Assembly: GCA_963711725.1 (NCBI GenBank)
Contig: CAVQFO010000030.1
Coordinates: forward strand, 54,097 to 118,096
Length of the DNA: 64,000 bases
DNA from: CAVQFO01 sp963711725
GTDB taxonomy: Bacteria > Pseudomonadota > Gammaproteobacteria > Nitrococcales > Aquisalimonadaceae
Direction of reading: 5' to 3'
Below, in pieces: positions 1 through 8,656 of this stretch. A program made the translations under genes and the position numbers. Every line of letters starts with the position of its first letter. Position 1 is the first letter of the stretch. The notes beneath the pieces were generated by a model, which made no database searches, was not told where the DNA came from, and saw nothing but the letters and a program-made list of their open reading frames with translations.

Positions 1-672
1 CAATACTACGGCGGCAGCCATACCCTGTGGGACGTGGACCTGGAGGTGCCCGTGGGGTCGTGCACCTGCCTCATGGGCCGCAACGGCGTGGGCAAGACCA
101 CGCTGCTCAAGGCCCTGATGGGGCTGCTGCCCAGCCGCTCCGGCCAGATCATCTTCGACGGCGCCAATCTCAGCCGCCGCCCCGCCGAGGCCCGGGCCCG
201 CTCCGGCATCGGCTACGTGCCCCAGGGCCGGGAGATCTTCCCGCTGCTGACCGTGGAGGAAAACCTGCGCATCTCGCTCGGCGCCCGCGCCGATGGCCGG
301 CGCGACATCCCCGAACTGATCTACGATCTGTTCCCCGTGCTCAAGGAAATGAGCCACCGCCGCGGCGGCGACCTCTCCGGCGGCCAGCAGCAGCAACTGG
401 CCATCGGCCGGGCCCTGGTGCTGGACCCCAAGCTGCTGATCCTGGACGAACCCACCGAGGGCATCCAGCCCAACATCGTCCGCGAGATCGGCGACATCAT
501 CCGGCGGCTGAACCGGGAGCAGGGACTGACCGTGCTGCTGGTGGAGCAGAAACTGCCCTTCGCCCGCCGGGTGGCCGATCAGTTCTCGTTGATGGAGAAG
601 GGGCGGATCGTGGCCGGAGGGCGGATGGACGAGCTGAACGATGATTTGGTGAAGGAGTACTTGTCGGTGTGA
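1..672 (+). CDS. urtE: Urea ABC transporter ATP-binding subunit UrtE (5' truncated by window edge)
   Basis: ATPase of the high-affinity urea importer UrtABCDE, acting at the cytoplasmic face of the inner membrane. The frame is open from base 1 and begins QYYGGSHTLWDV, the usual UrtE N-terminal context, so only about ten residues are missing. Visible motifs are Walker A GRNGVGKT, the signature LSGGQQQQ, Walker B LLILDEPTEG and a Q in place of the switch His (LLVEQ), typical of LivF/UrtE-type subunits. The EGIQP stretch after Walker B fits UrtE better than LivF. The rest of the operon should lie left of the window. A branched-chain amino acid LivF is the main alternative. Confidence 0.9.
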   Translation, partial: QYYGGSHTLWDVDLEVPVGSCTCLMGRNGVGKTTLLKALMGLLPSRSGQIIFDGANLSRRPAEARARSGIGYVPQGREIFPLLTVEENLRISLGARADGRRDIPELIYDLFPVLKEMSHRRGGDLSGGQQQQLAIGRALVLDPKLLILDEPTEGIQPNIVREIGDIIRRLNREQGLTVLLVEQKLPFARRVADQFSLMEKGRIVAGGRMDELNDDLVKEYLSV

Positions 673-691
673 CTGCCGATTGATGGGTGCG

Positions 692-1771
692 CTAAGTCGA
701 ATCCCCGTCTTCGCACACCGTCTTCACCGCCCCCCATTGCTGCGCCGTCAGCGGCGAATCCCCCCGCCGTTCCAGCTTGCGCAGCGACCGCACTCGCGCC
801 CGGGTCAGCGGGTGGCTGGCGAGAAAGGCCAGGGCCTGGGGTGTCTCGCCCCGTTCCCGGCCCATTCGGGTGAGAAAGGTATCCAGTCCGCTGGAATCGT
901 AGCCGGCGCGGTTGAGCATGAGCTCGGCGGTCCGGTCGGCTTCCGCCTCGGCGCTGCGGCTGTGGGCCAGATTGAGCAGGGTTTCGCCGGTGCGCGCGGC
1001 GATCTGCATGGCGCTGGAAGTATCGCCCACCAGCGCGGCGACCAGAATGCTGTAACCGGCGCTGCGGACCATGGCTTCACTGGGGTGTCGCTTGATTACG
1101 TGGCCCATTTCGTGAGCCAGAACTCCGGCCAGCTCCGCCGGACTCCGCGCTTCGTCGATCAGGCCTCGAAAGATGCCGATCTGGCCGCCGGGGGCGGCGA
1201 AGGCGTTGACGGTGTCGCTGTCGATGACCGAGATCTCCAGCGTTGGCGCTCGCTCGGGAGCCAGGTGCGCGGCCAGGTCGTTCAGTGCCTGGATGCCTTG
1301 CCCGCCCCGGCAATAGCCGTGGTTTGCGGCCGCGCTGTTCAGGACCTCCCGGCCTACGGATTGCTTCCACTGGGTGGGCAAAGCCGCCGCAATGGGGCCG
1401 GCGGCCAGATGAACCGCGGCGAACCCGCCCGTGACGATACCGATCAGGGCGCCGCCCCAGACCATAAGCCGATGGAAGGTTCCGCGTTTGCCATGGAAGC
1501 GCCGCCGTATCGCCGGGGCCACAGGACTCAAGGCGTCGACGAGGCCGTGATCATCCACCGTGAGCATGGCGTCCGGGTGCTGCCGGTGGCGCAGCCGCAG
1601 CGGCTGGCCCCGGTACGTCTCCTCGGCCAGGTAGAGGCCGTCCACTGGCAGGCTGACGAGCCGAAGGTCGCCGGCCTGCGGGTAGACGTCCAGCCGGTCG
1701 CCGCTGAGGCGGGCCCGCACGGCCTCACGCCGTGCGGACAGCCCGTCGTTCCACCAGCCCGAGTAGTCCAT
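692..1771 (-). CDS. M48 family zinc metallopeptidase, membrane-anchored
   Basis: Predicted membrane-associated zinc endopeptidase of 359 residues. The catalytic HEMGH sits at residues 220-224 and a downstream SAEAEAD stretch near 270 supplies the expected third zinc ligand. A hydrophobic segment at about 101-130 is the likely membrane anchor; residues 1-95 are a polar N-terminal domain. I chose the ATG at 1771 (MDYSGWW) because it starts 8 bases after the yjgN-like stop at 1780. Longer readings upstream only shadow that gene. Pairing of a DUF898/YjgN membrane protein with an M48 peptidase is a recurrent gene pair, so the two are likely co-transcribed. Substrate unknown. Confidence 0.85.
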   Translation of the reverse strand: MDYSGWWNDGLSARREAVRARLSGDRLDVYPQAGDLRLVSLPVDGLYLAEETYRGQPLRLRHRQHPDAMLTVDDHGLVDALSPVAPAIRRRFHGKRGTFHRLMVWGGALIGIVTGGFAAVHLAAGPIAAALPTQWKQSVGREVLNSAAANHGYCRGGQGIQALNDLAAHLAPERAPTLEISVIDSDTVNAFAAPGGQIGIFRGLIDEARSPAELAGVLAHEMGHVIKRHPSEAMVRSAGYSILVAALVGDTSSAMQIAARTGETLLNLAHSRSAEAEADRTAELMLNRAGYDSSGLDTFLTRMGRERGETPQALAFLASHPLTRARVRSLRKLERRGDSPLTAQQWGAVKTVCEDGDST

Positions 1772-1779
1772 GGCCTGCT

Positions 1780-2727
1780 TCAGAAGGCGCCCAGGTCCAG
1801 GGCGTCGGCGAAGCTTTCGGTGGTGGCGCCGGATTCGGCTTGCGCCTGCCGGACGGCGGCGTAATCCAGGGTGCCGGCTACCGTGAGGCGCTGGGTGAAG
1901 AAATTCAGCGTTCGGACGATCACCCAGGGTGCGCCCAGACCCAGCGTAAAGATCACCAGCAGGATATTCGTCAGATACAGGCCGAACAGCTCGCCCCCGG
2001 TGACGTTCACGGCAAAGCTCATGCCCTCCAGCTTGAGGTGCTCGGCCTTGTAGCGCATGGCCCGGGCTCCATACCAGATCCAGATCAGGCCCAGGGTGGG
2101 GATGGTCAGCAGCCACGCGACGAAGTAGTTCCCGAACAGATCCCCGCCGTCGCCGTCGAATTGGAAGCGGACATTGCCGAAGTAGGTGTTGCCCAGCAGG
2201 TGCTTGCTGAGTTTCATGTCCATGTAGGGCGCGTACAGGCCTAGGGTCAGCCCTGTGAGAATGCCGTAGCCCAGCATCATGCCGCCGTGGTCCCAGCCGG
2301 AACCGGCCAGCCCGAAGCGGATGCCACGCCAGCGGGTTCGGGTGAGCAGGTAGCGGGAGTGCCCGTACAGGGCATAGCCGAAGAGGACCGGCATGGCTAC
2401 ATAAATGATGAACATCATGGGAATCGCGAGCAGCGGCGCGAAGGCCATGGCGAGCATCAGCACGGTGTAGGCGGCGATCGCCAGCAGCATGACCTTGAGG
2501 AAACCCACGAACAGTTCCTTGCCGGTGCCCGTATATTCGAATCGCTCGCCGTCGAAGCCGGTTTGAGTCCAGATATAGCGCCGGATCCGGGTCTTGGCCC
2601 AGAAGTGGTATATGCCCAGCGTCAGGATCTTGTAGACCAGGTTAACGATGAAAATGACGAATAGCTCGCCGCCGCGGCCGTAGTGCTCTATACGTGCCCC
2701 CTGCGGGGCCGCGGAAACCTCACTCAT
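1780..2727 (-). CDS. YjgN/DUF898 family inner membrane protein
   Basis: Polytopic membrane protein of 315 residues with repeated hydrophobic segments and the DUF898 pattern of internally similar units: GGELF...LTLGIYHFWAKTRIRRYIW near the N terminus, then GLTLGLYAPYM and FTLGLGAPW in later repeats. The recurring (G/A)(K/T)ELF-type start of each unit is easy to see. Function of the family is not established. It heads a two-gene unit with the M48 peptidase 8 bases downstream, so a joint role in envelope protein handling is an inference. A weak purine stretch precedes the start at 2727. Confidence 0.85.
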   Translation of the reverse strand: MSEVSAAPQGARIEHYGRGGELFVIFIVNLVYKILTLGIYHFWAKTRIRRYIWTQTGFDGERFEYTGTGKELFVGFLKVMLLAIAAYTVLMLAMAFAPLLAIPMMFIIYVAMPVLFGYALYGHSRYLLTRTRWRGIRFGLAGSGWDHGGMMLGYGILTGLTLGLYAPYMDMKLSKHLLGNTYFGNVRFQFDGDGGDLFGNYFVAWLLTIPTLGLIWIWYGARAMRYKAEHLKLEGMSFAVNVTGGELFGLYLTNILLVIFTLGLGAPWVIVRTLNFFTQRLTVAGTLDYAAVRQAQAESGATTESFADALDLGAF

Positions 2728-2838
2728 GGTGTGCCCTTCCCTGTTTGTTTTTTGTTGTCTTTAGAAGTCGGCTTGCCCCCAAGCCGCACCGAAAGCATTA
2801 CCCAGCCCGGTACGAGTGCGCAAGTCCCCGCCCGACAG

Positions 2839-4335
2839 TCAGGCCCGGCTCAGGCGTCGATAGCCGATGGCCTCCATCAAGTGTGGCTGCCTCACGGCGT
2901 CTTCGCCCGCCAGGTCGGCAATGGTCCGGGCCAGTCGCAGGCAGCGGTGATAGGCCCGCGCCGACAGGCCCAGGCGGTCGATGGCGTCGACCAGCAAATC
3001 CCGGGAGGCCTTGTCCAGGCCGCAGGCCTCATCCACCACCGCCGGGGTGAGTTGGGCGTTGGACGCGATGCCGCGCGCCAATTGGCGTTCCCGGGCGCGC
3101 ACGACCCGTTGGCGGATCTCGGCGCTGGGTTCCCCGGCCGGTGAGTCCTGTAACTCCGCCGCGCTCAACCGGGGGACTTCCACGAACATGTCGATGCGGT
3201 CCAGCAATGGTCCACTGAGCCGGCCACGATAGCGGGCGACGGTTTCCGGAGTGCAGTGACAGCGTCCCTCGGGGTCGCCCAGGTAGCCGCAGGGGCAGGG
3301 GTTCATGGCGGCGACCAGCTGGAAACGGGCGGGGTATTCCATTTTCGCAGCCGCACGGGATATCACGACACGGCCGGCCTCGATGGGCTCGCGGAGGATT
3401 TCCAGGGCCTGGCGGCTGAACTCCGGCAGCTCGTCCAGGAACAGGACTCCATTATGGGCCAGCGAGATCTCGCCGGGCCTGGGGCGTGCGCCGCCGCCGG
3501 TGAGGGCCACGCTGGATGCGCTGTGATGGGGGCAGCGGAACGGCCGCCTGCCCCACAAAGCCGGATCGAAGCCCTGGTCGCTGACGGACTGAACAGCCGC
3601 TGTTGCCAGGCTTTCGTCCTGGGTCATGGGGGGGAGGATGCCGGGCAGGCGGCTGGCCAGCATGCTTTTGCCCGTGCCCGGTGGGCCCACGAACAGCAGG
3701 CTATGGCCTCCCGCCGCGGCGATTTCCAGGCTGCGCTTGGCCTGTTGTTGGCCCCGCACCTCGCTCAGGTCCGGTGAGTTGGCGGAGCCGGCCGACTCCG
3801 GACGCGGCGCTTCGGGCAGGCCTTCGCCGCTGGCCAGATGGCCGCAGACCCCGAGCAGATGATCCGCCGGGCGGACCGCCTGGGGGCTGACCAAGGCGCC
3901 CTCGGCGGCGTTGGCGGCGGGCAATATCATCGTGCGTCCCGAACGATGGGCCTGGACCGCCATGGGCAGTACGCCGGATACGGGGCGGATGGCGCCGGTC
4001 AGGGCCAGCTCTCCGGTCAGCTCGTAGGCTTCCGGGTCCTTCAGCCGCGCCTGACCGGAGGCGACGAGGATGCCCACGGCAATGGGCAGATCGAAGCGGC
4101 CTCCCTCCTTGGGGAGGTCGGCGGGGGCCAGGTTTACGGTGATGCGTCGGGCGGGAAACTCGAAGCCGCTGTTCTGGATCGCGCTGCGCACGCGGTCCTT
4201 GCTCTCCTTAACAGCGGCCTCGGGCAGGCCGACGATGGACAGGCTGGGCAACCCGTTGGCGAGATGCACTTCCACCGTGACCAGCGGGGCTTCCACGCCC
4301 ACGGCGGCCCGGCCGTATACGACAGCTAACGACAT
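2839..4335 (-). CDS. comM: YifB/ComM family Mg-chelatase-like AAA+ ATPase
   Basis: Full-length (498 aa) member of the YifB/ComM family. In naturally competent bacteria ComM is a hexameric helicase that promotes branch migration during integration of transforming DNA. Features in order: an N-terminal Lon-protease-like fold region (MSLAVVYGRAAVGVEAPLV), the AAA+ core with Walker A GPPGTGKS, a VLFLDELPEF Walker B, the Mg-chelatase insert with CPCGYLGDPEGRCHC near residue 355, and the C-terminal lid domain ending YRRLSRA. ComM next to ubiK and glnK-amtB matches the order known from Pseudomonas and relatives. Its presence does not by itself show competence. Confidence 0.92.
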   Translation of the reverse strand: MSLAVVYGRAAVGVEAPLVTVEVHLANGLPSLSIVGLPEAAVKESKDRVRSAIQNSGFEFPARRITVNLAPADLPKEGGRFDLPIAVGILVASGQARLKDPEAYELTGELALTGAIRPVSGVLPMAVQAHRSGRTMILPAANAAEGALVSPQAVRPADHLLGVCGHLASGEGLPEAPRPESAGSANSPDLSEVRGQQQAKRSLEIAAAGGHSLLFVGPPGTGKSMLASRLPGILPPMTQDESLATAAVQSVSDQGFDPALWGRRPFRCPHHSASSVALTGGGARPRPGEISLAHNGVLFLDELPEFSRQALEILREPIEAGRVVISRAAAKMEYPARFQLVAAMNPCPCGYLGDPEGRCHCTPETVARYRGRLSGPLLDRIDMFVEVPRLSAAELQDSPAGEPSAEIRQRVVRARERQLARGIASNAQLTPAVVDEACGLDKASRDLLVDAIDRLGLSARAYHRCLRLARTIADLAGEDAVRQPHLMEAIGYRRLSRA

Positions 4336-4430
4336 AAATCCTTCCCTGGTTATGCGAACGCGGCCGGTCGCGCTCCACGGGCCCGGCCGCCTTGCCGCGT
4401 TTCCTCAACCGCCGCCGAAGCGGCGGCGGT

Positions 4431-4694
4431 CTAATCCTTCTTTCCGGCGCTATCCAGCCCCGCTTCCAATGCGGTCACACGCTCGCTCAGCGCTTCCACC
4501 TGGGCGCGGGTTCGGGCCAGGACCTTGGCCTGGGCGTCGAATTCCTCTCGGGTGACCAAATCGAGCTTGGAGAACGTGTTCTGGAGCCCGGCCCGCACGT
4601 TCTTCTCGAATTCCTGCTGCAGGTCCTTCAGGCCCGGCGGCAGGTTGTCGGTGAACTTGCGCGCAAGCTCGTCGAGGGTCTTTGGATCCAGCAT
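4431..4694 (-). CDS. ubiK: Ubiquinone biosynthesis accessory factor UbiK (YqiC/BMFP)
   Basis: Small 87-residue protein of the UbiK/BMFP family, which forms coiled-coil trimers and assists the aerobic ubiquinone biosynthesis complex (with UbiJ). The sequence begins MLDPKTLDELARK and has the conserved LPPGLKDLQQEFEKN stretch, followed by LDLVTREEFD and a C-terminal heptad-like coiled coil (ARTRAQVEALSERVTALE). The ATG at 4694 is preferred over the upstream in-frame ATG at 4721 because it matches the family start. It is transcribed divergently from glnK-amtB and shares the intergenic region that carries the nitrogen-control sites. Confidence 0.92.
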   Translation of the reverse strand: MLDPKTLDELARKFTDNLPPGLKDLQQEFEKNVRAGLQNTFSKLDLVTREEFDAQAKVLARTRAQVEALSERVTALEAGLDSAGKKD

Positions 4695-4726
4695 GGTGCC
4701 TCCGGCGTGATCAGTGTGCAAATGGC

Positions 4727-4762
4727 CGCACCAATTGGGTGCGTGTGGATGAATTTGGTGCG
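4727..4762 (+). promoter_or_regulatory. NtrC-type enhancer sites upstream of glnK
   Basis: A near-palindrome CGCACCAATTGGGTGCG (4727-4743) matches the NtrC consensus GCACC-N5-GGTGC. A weaker second copy with a good right half-site GGTGC follows at 4746-4762. The pair lies about 100 bp upstream of the sigma-54 promoter at 4839, the usual enhancer distance. This predicts induction of glnK-amtB under nitrogen limitation. Confidence 0.7.
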
Positions 4763-4838
4763 TGCGTCTGCGTGTCCGACCTTGGTGTCGCGGCCTCGAA
4801 ATATCGTAACGATATGTTTTAAATTAAAAAATCAATAA

Positions 4839-4854
4839 TGGCACGCAAAATGCT
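4839..4854 (+). promoter_or_regulatory. Sigma-54 (RpoN) promoter of glnK-amtB
   Basis: TGGCAC-GCAAA-ATGCT matches the sigma-54 -24/-12 consensus TGGCAC-N5-TTGCA, with the invariant GG and GC correctly spaced. It lies about 190 bases upstream of the glnK start, leaving a long GC-rich leader, and is preceded by a strongly AT-rich stretch (4800-4838) that would ease bending between it and the NtrC-type sites. Confidence 0.75.
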
Positions 4855-5045
4855 CAAGCTAGGGCGAGCACAGGCCACCCGAGCGCCAAGCCGGGTCGCC
4901 CCGTGCGGTATCGAAGGCCGGCAAGCACGCTTGCGGACCTTCACCGGTCGGGACACGAGGCCCTCACCGCCAGGCAACCCGGCAAGGATGCCTCGGCCCA
5001 GCGGGCTCGGCAACAGGTGGGTCACAGAAACCAGGAGTTTTCGGG

Positions 5046-5384
5046 ATGAAGTTAGTTACCGCAATTATCAAGCCGTTCAAGCTCGACGATGTGCGCGAAG
5101 CACTCTCCGAGATCGGGGTGCAGGGCATCACCGTGACGGAGGTCAAGGGCTTCGGGCGCCAGAAGGGCCATACCGAGCTCTATCGCGGCGCCGAGTATGT
5201 CGTCGATTTCCTGCCCAAGGTGAAGATCGAGGTTGCCCTCGACGACGCCCTGCTGGAGCGGGCCGTCGAGTCCATCGCCAAGGCCGCCAACACCGGCAAG
5301 ATCGGCGACGGCAAGATCTTTGTATTCGATCTGGAGCAAGCCATCCGTATCCGTACCGGCGACACCGGCCCGGATGCGCTTTAA
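5046..5384 (+). CDS. glnK: P-II family nitrogen regulator GlnK
   Basis: 112-residue P-II signal protein that senses 2-oxoglutarate and ATP/ADP and, when not uridylylated, blocks the AmtB channel. The T-loop contains Tyr51 (GAEYVVDF), the GlnD uridylylation site; the C-terminal GKIGDGKIFV nucleotide-binding motif is intact. Placement 26 bases ahead of amtB identifies it as the amtB-linked paralogue rather than the glnA/nadE-linked GlnB. A good Shine-Dalgarno AGGAG (5033-5037) precedes the ATG. Expression is predicted to depend on the sigma-54 promoter and NtrC sites upstream. Confidence 0.95.
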   Translation: MKLVTAIIKPFKLDDVREALSEIGVQGITVTEVKGFGRQKGHTELYRGAEYVVDFLPKVKIEVALDDALLERAVESIAKAANTGKIGDGKIFVFDLEQAIRIRTGDTGPDAL

Positions 5385-5410
5385 GCCTGCGGATAAGAGG
5401 AATGGAAAAA

Positions 5411-6718
5411 ATGCGTAGTATTGAATTGAAACGTTTTCGCTGGCCCTTGCTGTTGGGGCTGCTCTGTCTCGCGCCGGCCGCATTCGCCGCGGACCCCACG
5501 CTGGATTCCGGCGACACGGCCTGGATGCTGACCTCTACCGCGCTGGTCCTGTTCATGACCATTCCCGGTCTGTCCCTGTTCTATGCCGGCATGGTGCGGA
5601 GCAAGAACGCCCTGTCGGTGATGATGCAGTGCTTTGCCATCACCTGCCTGGTCACCGTGCTGTGGATGGTTGTCGGCTACAGCCTGGCCTTTGCCGATGG
5701 CGGCAACATGAACGGCATCATCGGTGGCTTCGGCAAGTTCTTCATGAAGGGCATTACGGGTGACGCACTCAGCGGCACCATCCCCGAGATGGTGTTCTCC
5801 ATGTTCCAGCTGACCTTCGCCATCATCACCCCGGCGCTGATCGTCGGTGCTTTCGCCGAGCGCATGAAGTTCTCCGCCATGCTCTGGTTCGTGGGCCTGT
5901 GGGTCACCCTGATCTACTCCCCGATCTGCCACTGGGTGTGGGGCGGCGGCTGGCTCGGCGGCATGGGCGTGCTGGACTTCGCCGGCGGCACCGTGGTGCA
6001 CATCAATGCCGGTATCGCCGGTCTGGTTGCGGCCCTGGTGCTGGGCAAGCGTACGGGTTATCCGCGCACCCCCATGATGCCTCACAACCTGATTCTGACC
6101 CTGGTTGGCGCCGGCATGCTGTGGGTGGGCTGGTTCGGCTTCAACGCCGGTAGTGAACTGGCCGCCGACGGCACCGCGGGCATGGCCATGGCCGTGACCC
6201 AGATCGCCACGGCGACGGCCGCCCTGGGCTGGATGTTCGCCGAGTGGATGTCCCACGGCAAGCCCAGCGCCCTGGGTATCGCTTCCGGCGCGGTCGCGGG
6301 CCTGGTGGCCATCACCCCGGCTTCCGGTTTCGTGGGTCCCACGGGCGCCCTGATCATCGGCCTTGTCGCCGGCGTGGGCTGCTTCTGGAGCGCCACCAAG
6401 CTCAAGCAGGCCCTGGGTTATGACGACTCCCTGGACTGCTTCGGCGTCCACGGCGTGGGCGGCATCATCGGTGCCCTGCTCACGGGTGTGTTCGTCTCCG
6501 CCTCCTTCGGCGGCGCGGGCCTGGCCGAGGGCGTGACCATGGGTGCCCAGGTCGGCAAGCAGATCGTGGGTATCCTGGTGACCGTCGTCTACGACGGCAT
6601 CGGCACCTTCATCATCCTCAAGGTCGTGGACGCCCTGGTGGGCCTGCGCGTCACCGAAGAGGACGAGTCCCAGGGCCTGGATATCGCCCTGCACGACGAG
6701 CGCGGCTACAACTTGTAA
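5411..6718 (+). CDS. amtB: Ammonium transporter AmtB
   Basis: Inner-membrane ammonium channel of 435 residues with a cleavable signal peptide (residues 1-27, LCLAPAAFA) and eleven predicted membrane helices. The twin pore histidines are present as VVHINAG (H197) and FGVHGVGG (H347). The ATG at 5411 is preferred to the one at 5402 because the ribosome-binding AAGAGGA ends only one base before 5402 but nine bases before 5411. The gene follows glnK by 26 bases and the two form the classical nitrogen-controlled operon. It ends in a strong terminator. Confidence 0.95.
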   Translation: MRSIELKRFRWPLLLGLLCLAPAAFAADPTLDSGDTAWMLTSTALVLFMTIPGLSLFYAGMVRSKNALSVMMQCFAITCLVTVLWMVVGYSLAFADGGNMNGIIGGFGKFFMKGITGDALSGTIPEMVFSMFQLTFAIITPALIVGAFAERMKFSAMLWFVGLWVTLIYSPICHWVWGGGWLGGMGVLDFAGGTVVHINAGIAGLVAALVLGKRTGYPRTPMMPHNLILTLVGAGMLWVGWFGFNAGSELAADGTAGMAMAVTQIATATAALGWMFAEWMSHGKPSALGIASGAVAGLVAITPASGFVGPTGALIIGLVAGVGCFWSATKLKQALGYDDSLDCFGVHGVGGIIGALLTGVFVSASFGGAGLAEGVTMGAQVGKQIVGILVTVVYDGIGTFIILKVVDALVGLRVTEEDESQGLDIALHDERGYNL

Positions 6719-6748
6719 TCCCGTTCTCGTCCGGTCGAAACGACCATC

Positions 6749-6781
6749 AAAGGCCGCCCCTCGGGGCGGCCTTTCTTTTTT
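6749..6781 (+). terminator. Rho-independent terminator of glnK-amtB
   Basis: A perfect 12-bp stem (AAAGGCCGCCCC / GGGGCGGCCTTT) with a 2-base loop is followed by a T-rich tail (CTTTTTT). It lies 30 bases after the amtB stop. Confidence 0.93.
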
Positions 6782-6833
6782 GGGTCTGTCGATGGGGTTG
6801 CTGCTCTCTGGATGTCTTCGAGTGGGACATGGT

Positions 6834-6915
6834 TTCACCACAGAGGCGCGGAGCACACAGAGAAGCAAAGATGATGCCCTTGTCCTCTGCGTAACTCTGT
6901 GTCCTCTGTGGTGAA
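6834..6915. repeat. Imperfect inverted repeat (TTCACCACAGAGG family)
   Basis: The left arm TTCACCACAGAGG...CACACAGAG and the right arm CTCTGTGTCCTCTGTGGTGAA are inverted copies separated by about 30 bases. Repeats of this appearance are common between genes in proteobacterial genomes. It fills most of the 330-base gap between amtB and fetA; no gene is seen there apart from the amtB terminator. Confidence 0.7.
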
Positions 6916-7048
6916 TGCTTTTCCACTGAGCGGGGTTCCGCCGGCATGTCGGACTACCCTTTGCCAATCCGAAATGCACGCCTTTTGCTTTTCTCCGAGC
7001 CTCTGCAGCGCATTCCGCCGGGCGCCCACCTTCGAGTAGTATCGCGCC

Positions 7049-7648
7049 ATGGAACTGCTGCGTGTGGAAGACCTGGACTGCGGGAGTGTTGCCGGGGCGA
7101 GTTTCGCCCTGGAAGCCGGGGAGTGCCTGTGCCTTTCCGGTCCCTCGGGGGCGGGCAAGACCCGCCTACTCCGGGCCCTGGCTGATCTCGACTCTCATAC
7201 CGGCAGTGTTCGGCTGGATGGGGTGGCCCGGGAAGACTATGCCCCCAGCGACTGGCGTCGGCGGGTGCTGCTGGTGCCCTCGGAGAGCCATTGGTGGGCG
7301 GATTCCGTCGGCGTCCATTTCCAGGAACGGCCCGCTTCGGAGCAGATGGCAGCCCTGGGCCTGCCCTCCGAGGCCCTGGAGTGGACGGTGGCGCGCTTAT
7401 CCGCCGGAGAGCGTCAGCGCCTGGCATTGTTGCGCGCGGCGCTGCGCCGGCCGCGGGTTCTTCTGCTGGATGAGCCCACCGCGAATCTGGACGGCGCCAA
7501 TATCGCCCGCGTTGAAGCATGGCTCGCGCAACTGCGGCGCCGGCAGGGCGTGGGGCTGGTGTGGGTATCCCATGACATGGGCCAGATCAAGCGGGTCGCC
7601 GACCGCCACCTTTGTATCGTCGGCGGACGGTTGGAGGACGCGGCATGA
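7049..7648 (+). CDS. fetA: FetA-like ABC transporter ATP-binding protein
   Basis: 199-residue ATPase with Walker A GPSGAGKT, signature LSAGERQRL, Walker B VLLLDEPTAN and the switch His in VWVSHD. Its short length and its direct overlap (ATGA) with a FetB/YbbM-type permease identify it as FetA (YbbL), which in E. coli forms an iron exporter that protects against peroxide stress. Iron as substrate is by homology; the TIGR00245 family is often just called a metal-resistance ABC protein. No Fur box was recognised. Confidence 0.85.
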   Translation: MELLRVEDLDCGSVAGASFALEAGECLCLSGPSGAGKTRLLRALADLDSHTGSVRLDGVAREDYAPSDWRRRVLLVPSESHWWADSVGVHFQERPASEQMAALGLPSEALEWTVARLSAGERQRLALLRAALRRPRVLLLDEPTANLDGANIARVEAWLAQLRRRQGVGLVWVSHDMGQIKRVADRHLCIVGGRLEDAA

Positions 7649-8445
7649 ATGTCATTCCCCTGAGTGCCGTAGACCTGGGGCTGGCCGCCGCCGGGGTGCT
7701 TGCGCTGGCGCTGATCGCCCACCTCAGCCGTCTCGGCGTGACACGGCCGCTGCTCGTGGCCGCCCTTCGCACCGCCGTTCAGCTCAGTCTGGTGGGTGTT
7801 GTTCTGGAAACCCTGTTCTCTTTTGCGCAGTGGTACTGGGTCGCACTGATGGCCCTGGTGATGCTGCTGTTGGCGGGGCGCGAGGTGATGGCGCGGCAGA
7901 CGCGGCGCTTCAAAGGGGCGTGGGCCTTCGTTCTGGGCACGTCTTCCATGTTCGTCTCGTCATTCTCCGTAACGGTTCTGGCCCTGACGCTTTTGGTGCA
8001 AGCCCGCCCCTGGTACGAACCGCAGTACGCCATTCCCCTGCTCGGCATGTTGCTGGGAAACACCATGAACGGCATCGCCCTGTCGCTGGATCGCCTGACC
8101 GAAACCGCCTACCGGGAGCGCGGCGCCATCGAGGCCCGCCTGATGCTGGGCTACCGCTGGCAGGACGCCGTCGAGGACATACGCCGCCAGAGCATGCGCA
8201 CCGGCATGATCCCCATGATCAACGCCATGGCCGCCGCCGGCGTGGTCAGCCTGCCGGGCATGATGACCGGCCAGATCCTCGCCGGCAGCCCGCCCGGCGA
8301 GGCGGTGAAATACCAGATCCTGATCATGTTCCTGATCACCGTGGGCGCCGGTTTCGGCACCTTTGTCGCTGTGACGCTGGGCGCGCGGCGCCTTTTCGAT
8401 GAGCGGGAGCGACTGAGGCTGGATCGCCTGCGGGAAGGCCGGTGA
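7645..8445 (+). CDS. fetB: FetB-like iron export ABC permease
   Basis: 266-residue polytopic membrane protein of the UPF0014/TIGR00245 family, the permease partner of FetA. Conserved features include RTAVQLSLVG near residue 40, the GMLLGNTMNGI motif and GMIPMINAMAAAGVVSLPGMMTGQIL in the C-terminal third. The ATG at 7645 overlaps the fetA stop (ATGA), so the two are translationally coupled. An in-frame ATG at 7612 lies inside fetA and is less likely. Confidence 0.9.
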   Translation: MNVIPLSAVDLGLAAAGVLALALIAHLSRLGVTRPLLVAALRTAVQLSLVGVVLETLFSFAQWYWVALMALVMLLLAGREVMARQTRRFKGAWAFVLGTSSMFVSSFSVTVLALTLLVQARPWYEPQYAIPLLGMLLGNTMNGIALSLDRLTETAYRERGAIEARLMLGYRWQDAVEDIRRQSMRTGMIPMINAMAAAGVVSLPGMMTGQILAGSPPGEAVKYQILIMFLITVGAGFGTFVAVTLGARRLFDERERLRLDRLREGR

Positions 8446-8498
8446 ACAGATTATTTTGGGAGCGGTCGTGCCGCCCGCGAATGCTAATTACGCATCAG

Positions 8499-8616
8499 GA
8501 CACGAAGAGCACGAAGCAGACACGAAGGATATGAAGTTCCGCAGGTAAAAGCCTTCGCTTTCCCTCAAGCCGGTCCAGCCTTCGTGGTCCTTCGTTTAAC
8601 CTTCGTGTTCTTCGTG
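8499..8616. repeat. Long imperfect inverted repeat of CACGAAG units
   Basis: The left arm (8499-8536) contains four CACGAAG/ATGAAG units and the right arm (8580-8616) contains the inverted CTTCGTG/CTTCGT units. The arms could pair across a spacer of about 45 bases. It occupies the space between the convergent fetB and speE genes. CTTCGTG units recur at 13074-13094 and 54430-54466. Confidence 0.7.
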
Positions 8617-8656
8617 ACCCGGAACGCTAAACCATTCGCGGTTGGCACGACCCCGC

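Noticed and set aside
4838..5410. N-terminal extension of amtB through glnK
   Set aside because: The extension reads glnK out of frame; a signal peptide and Shine-Dalgarno support a start at 5411.
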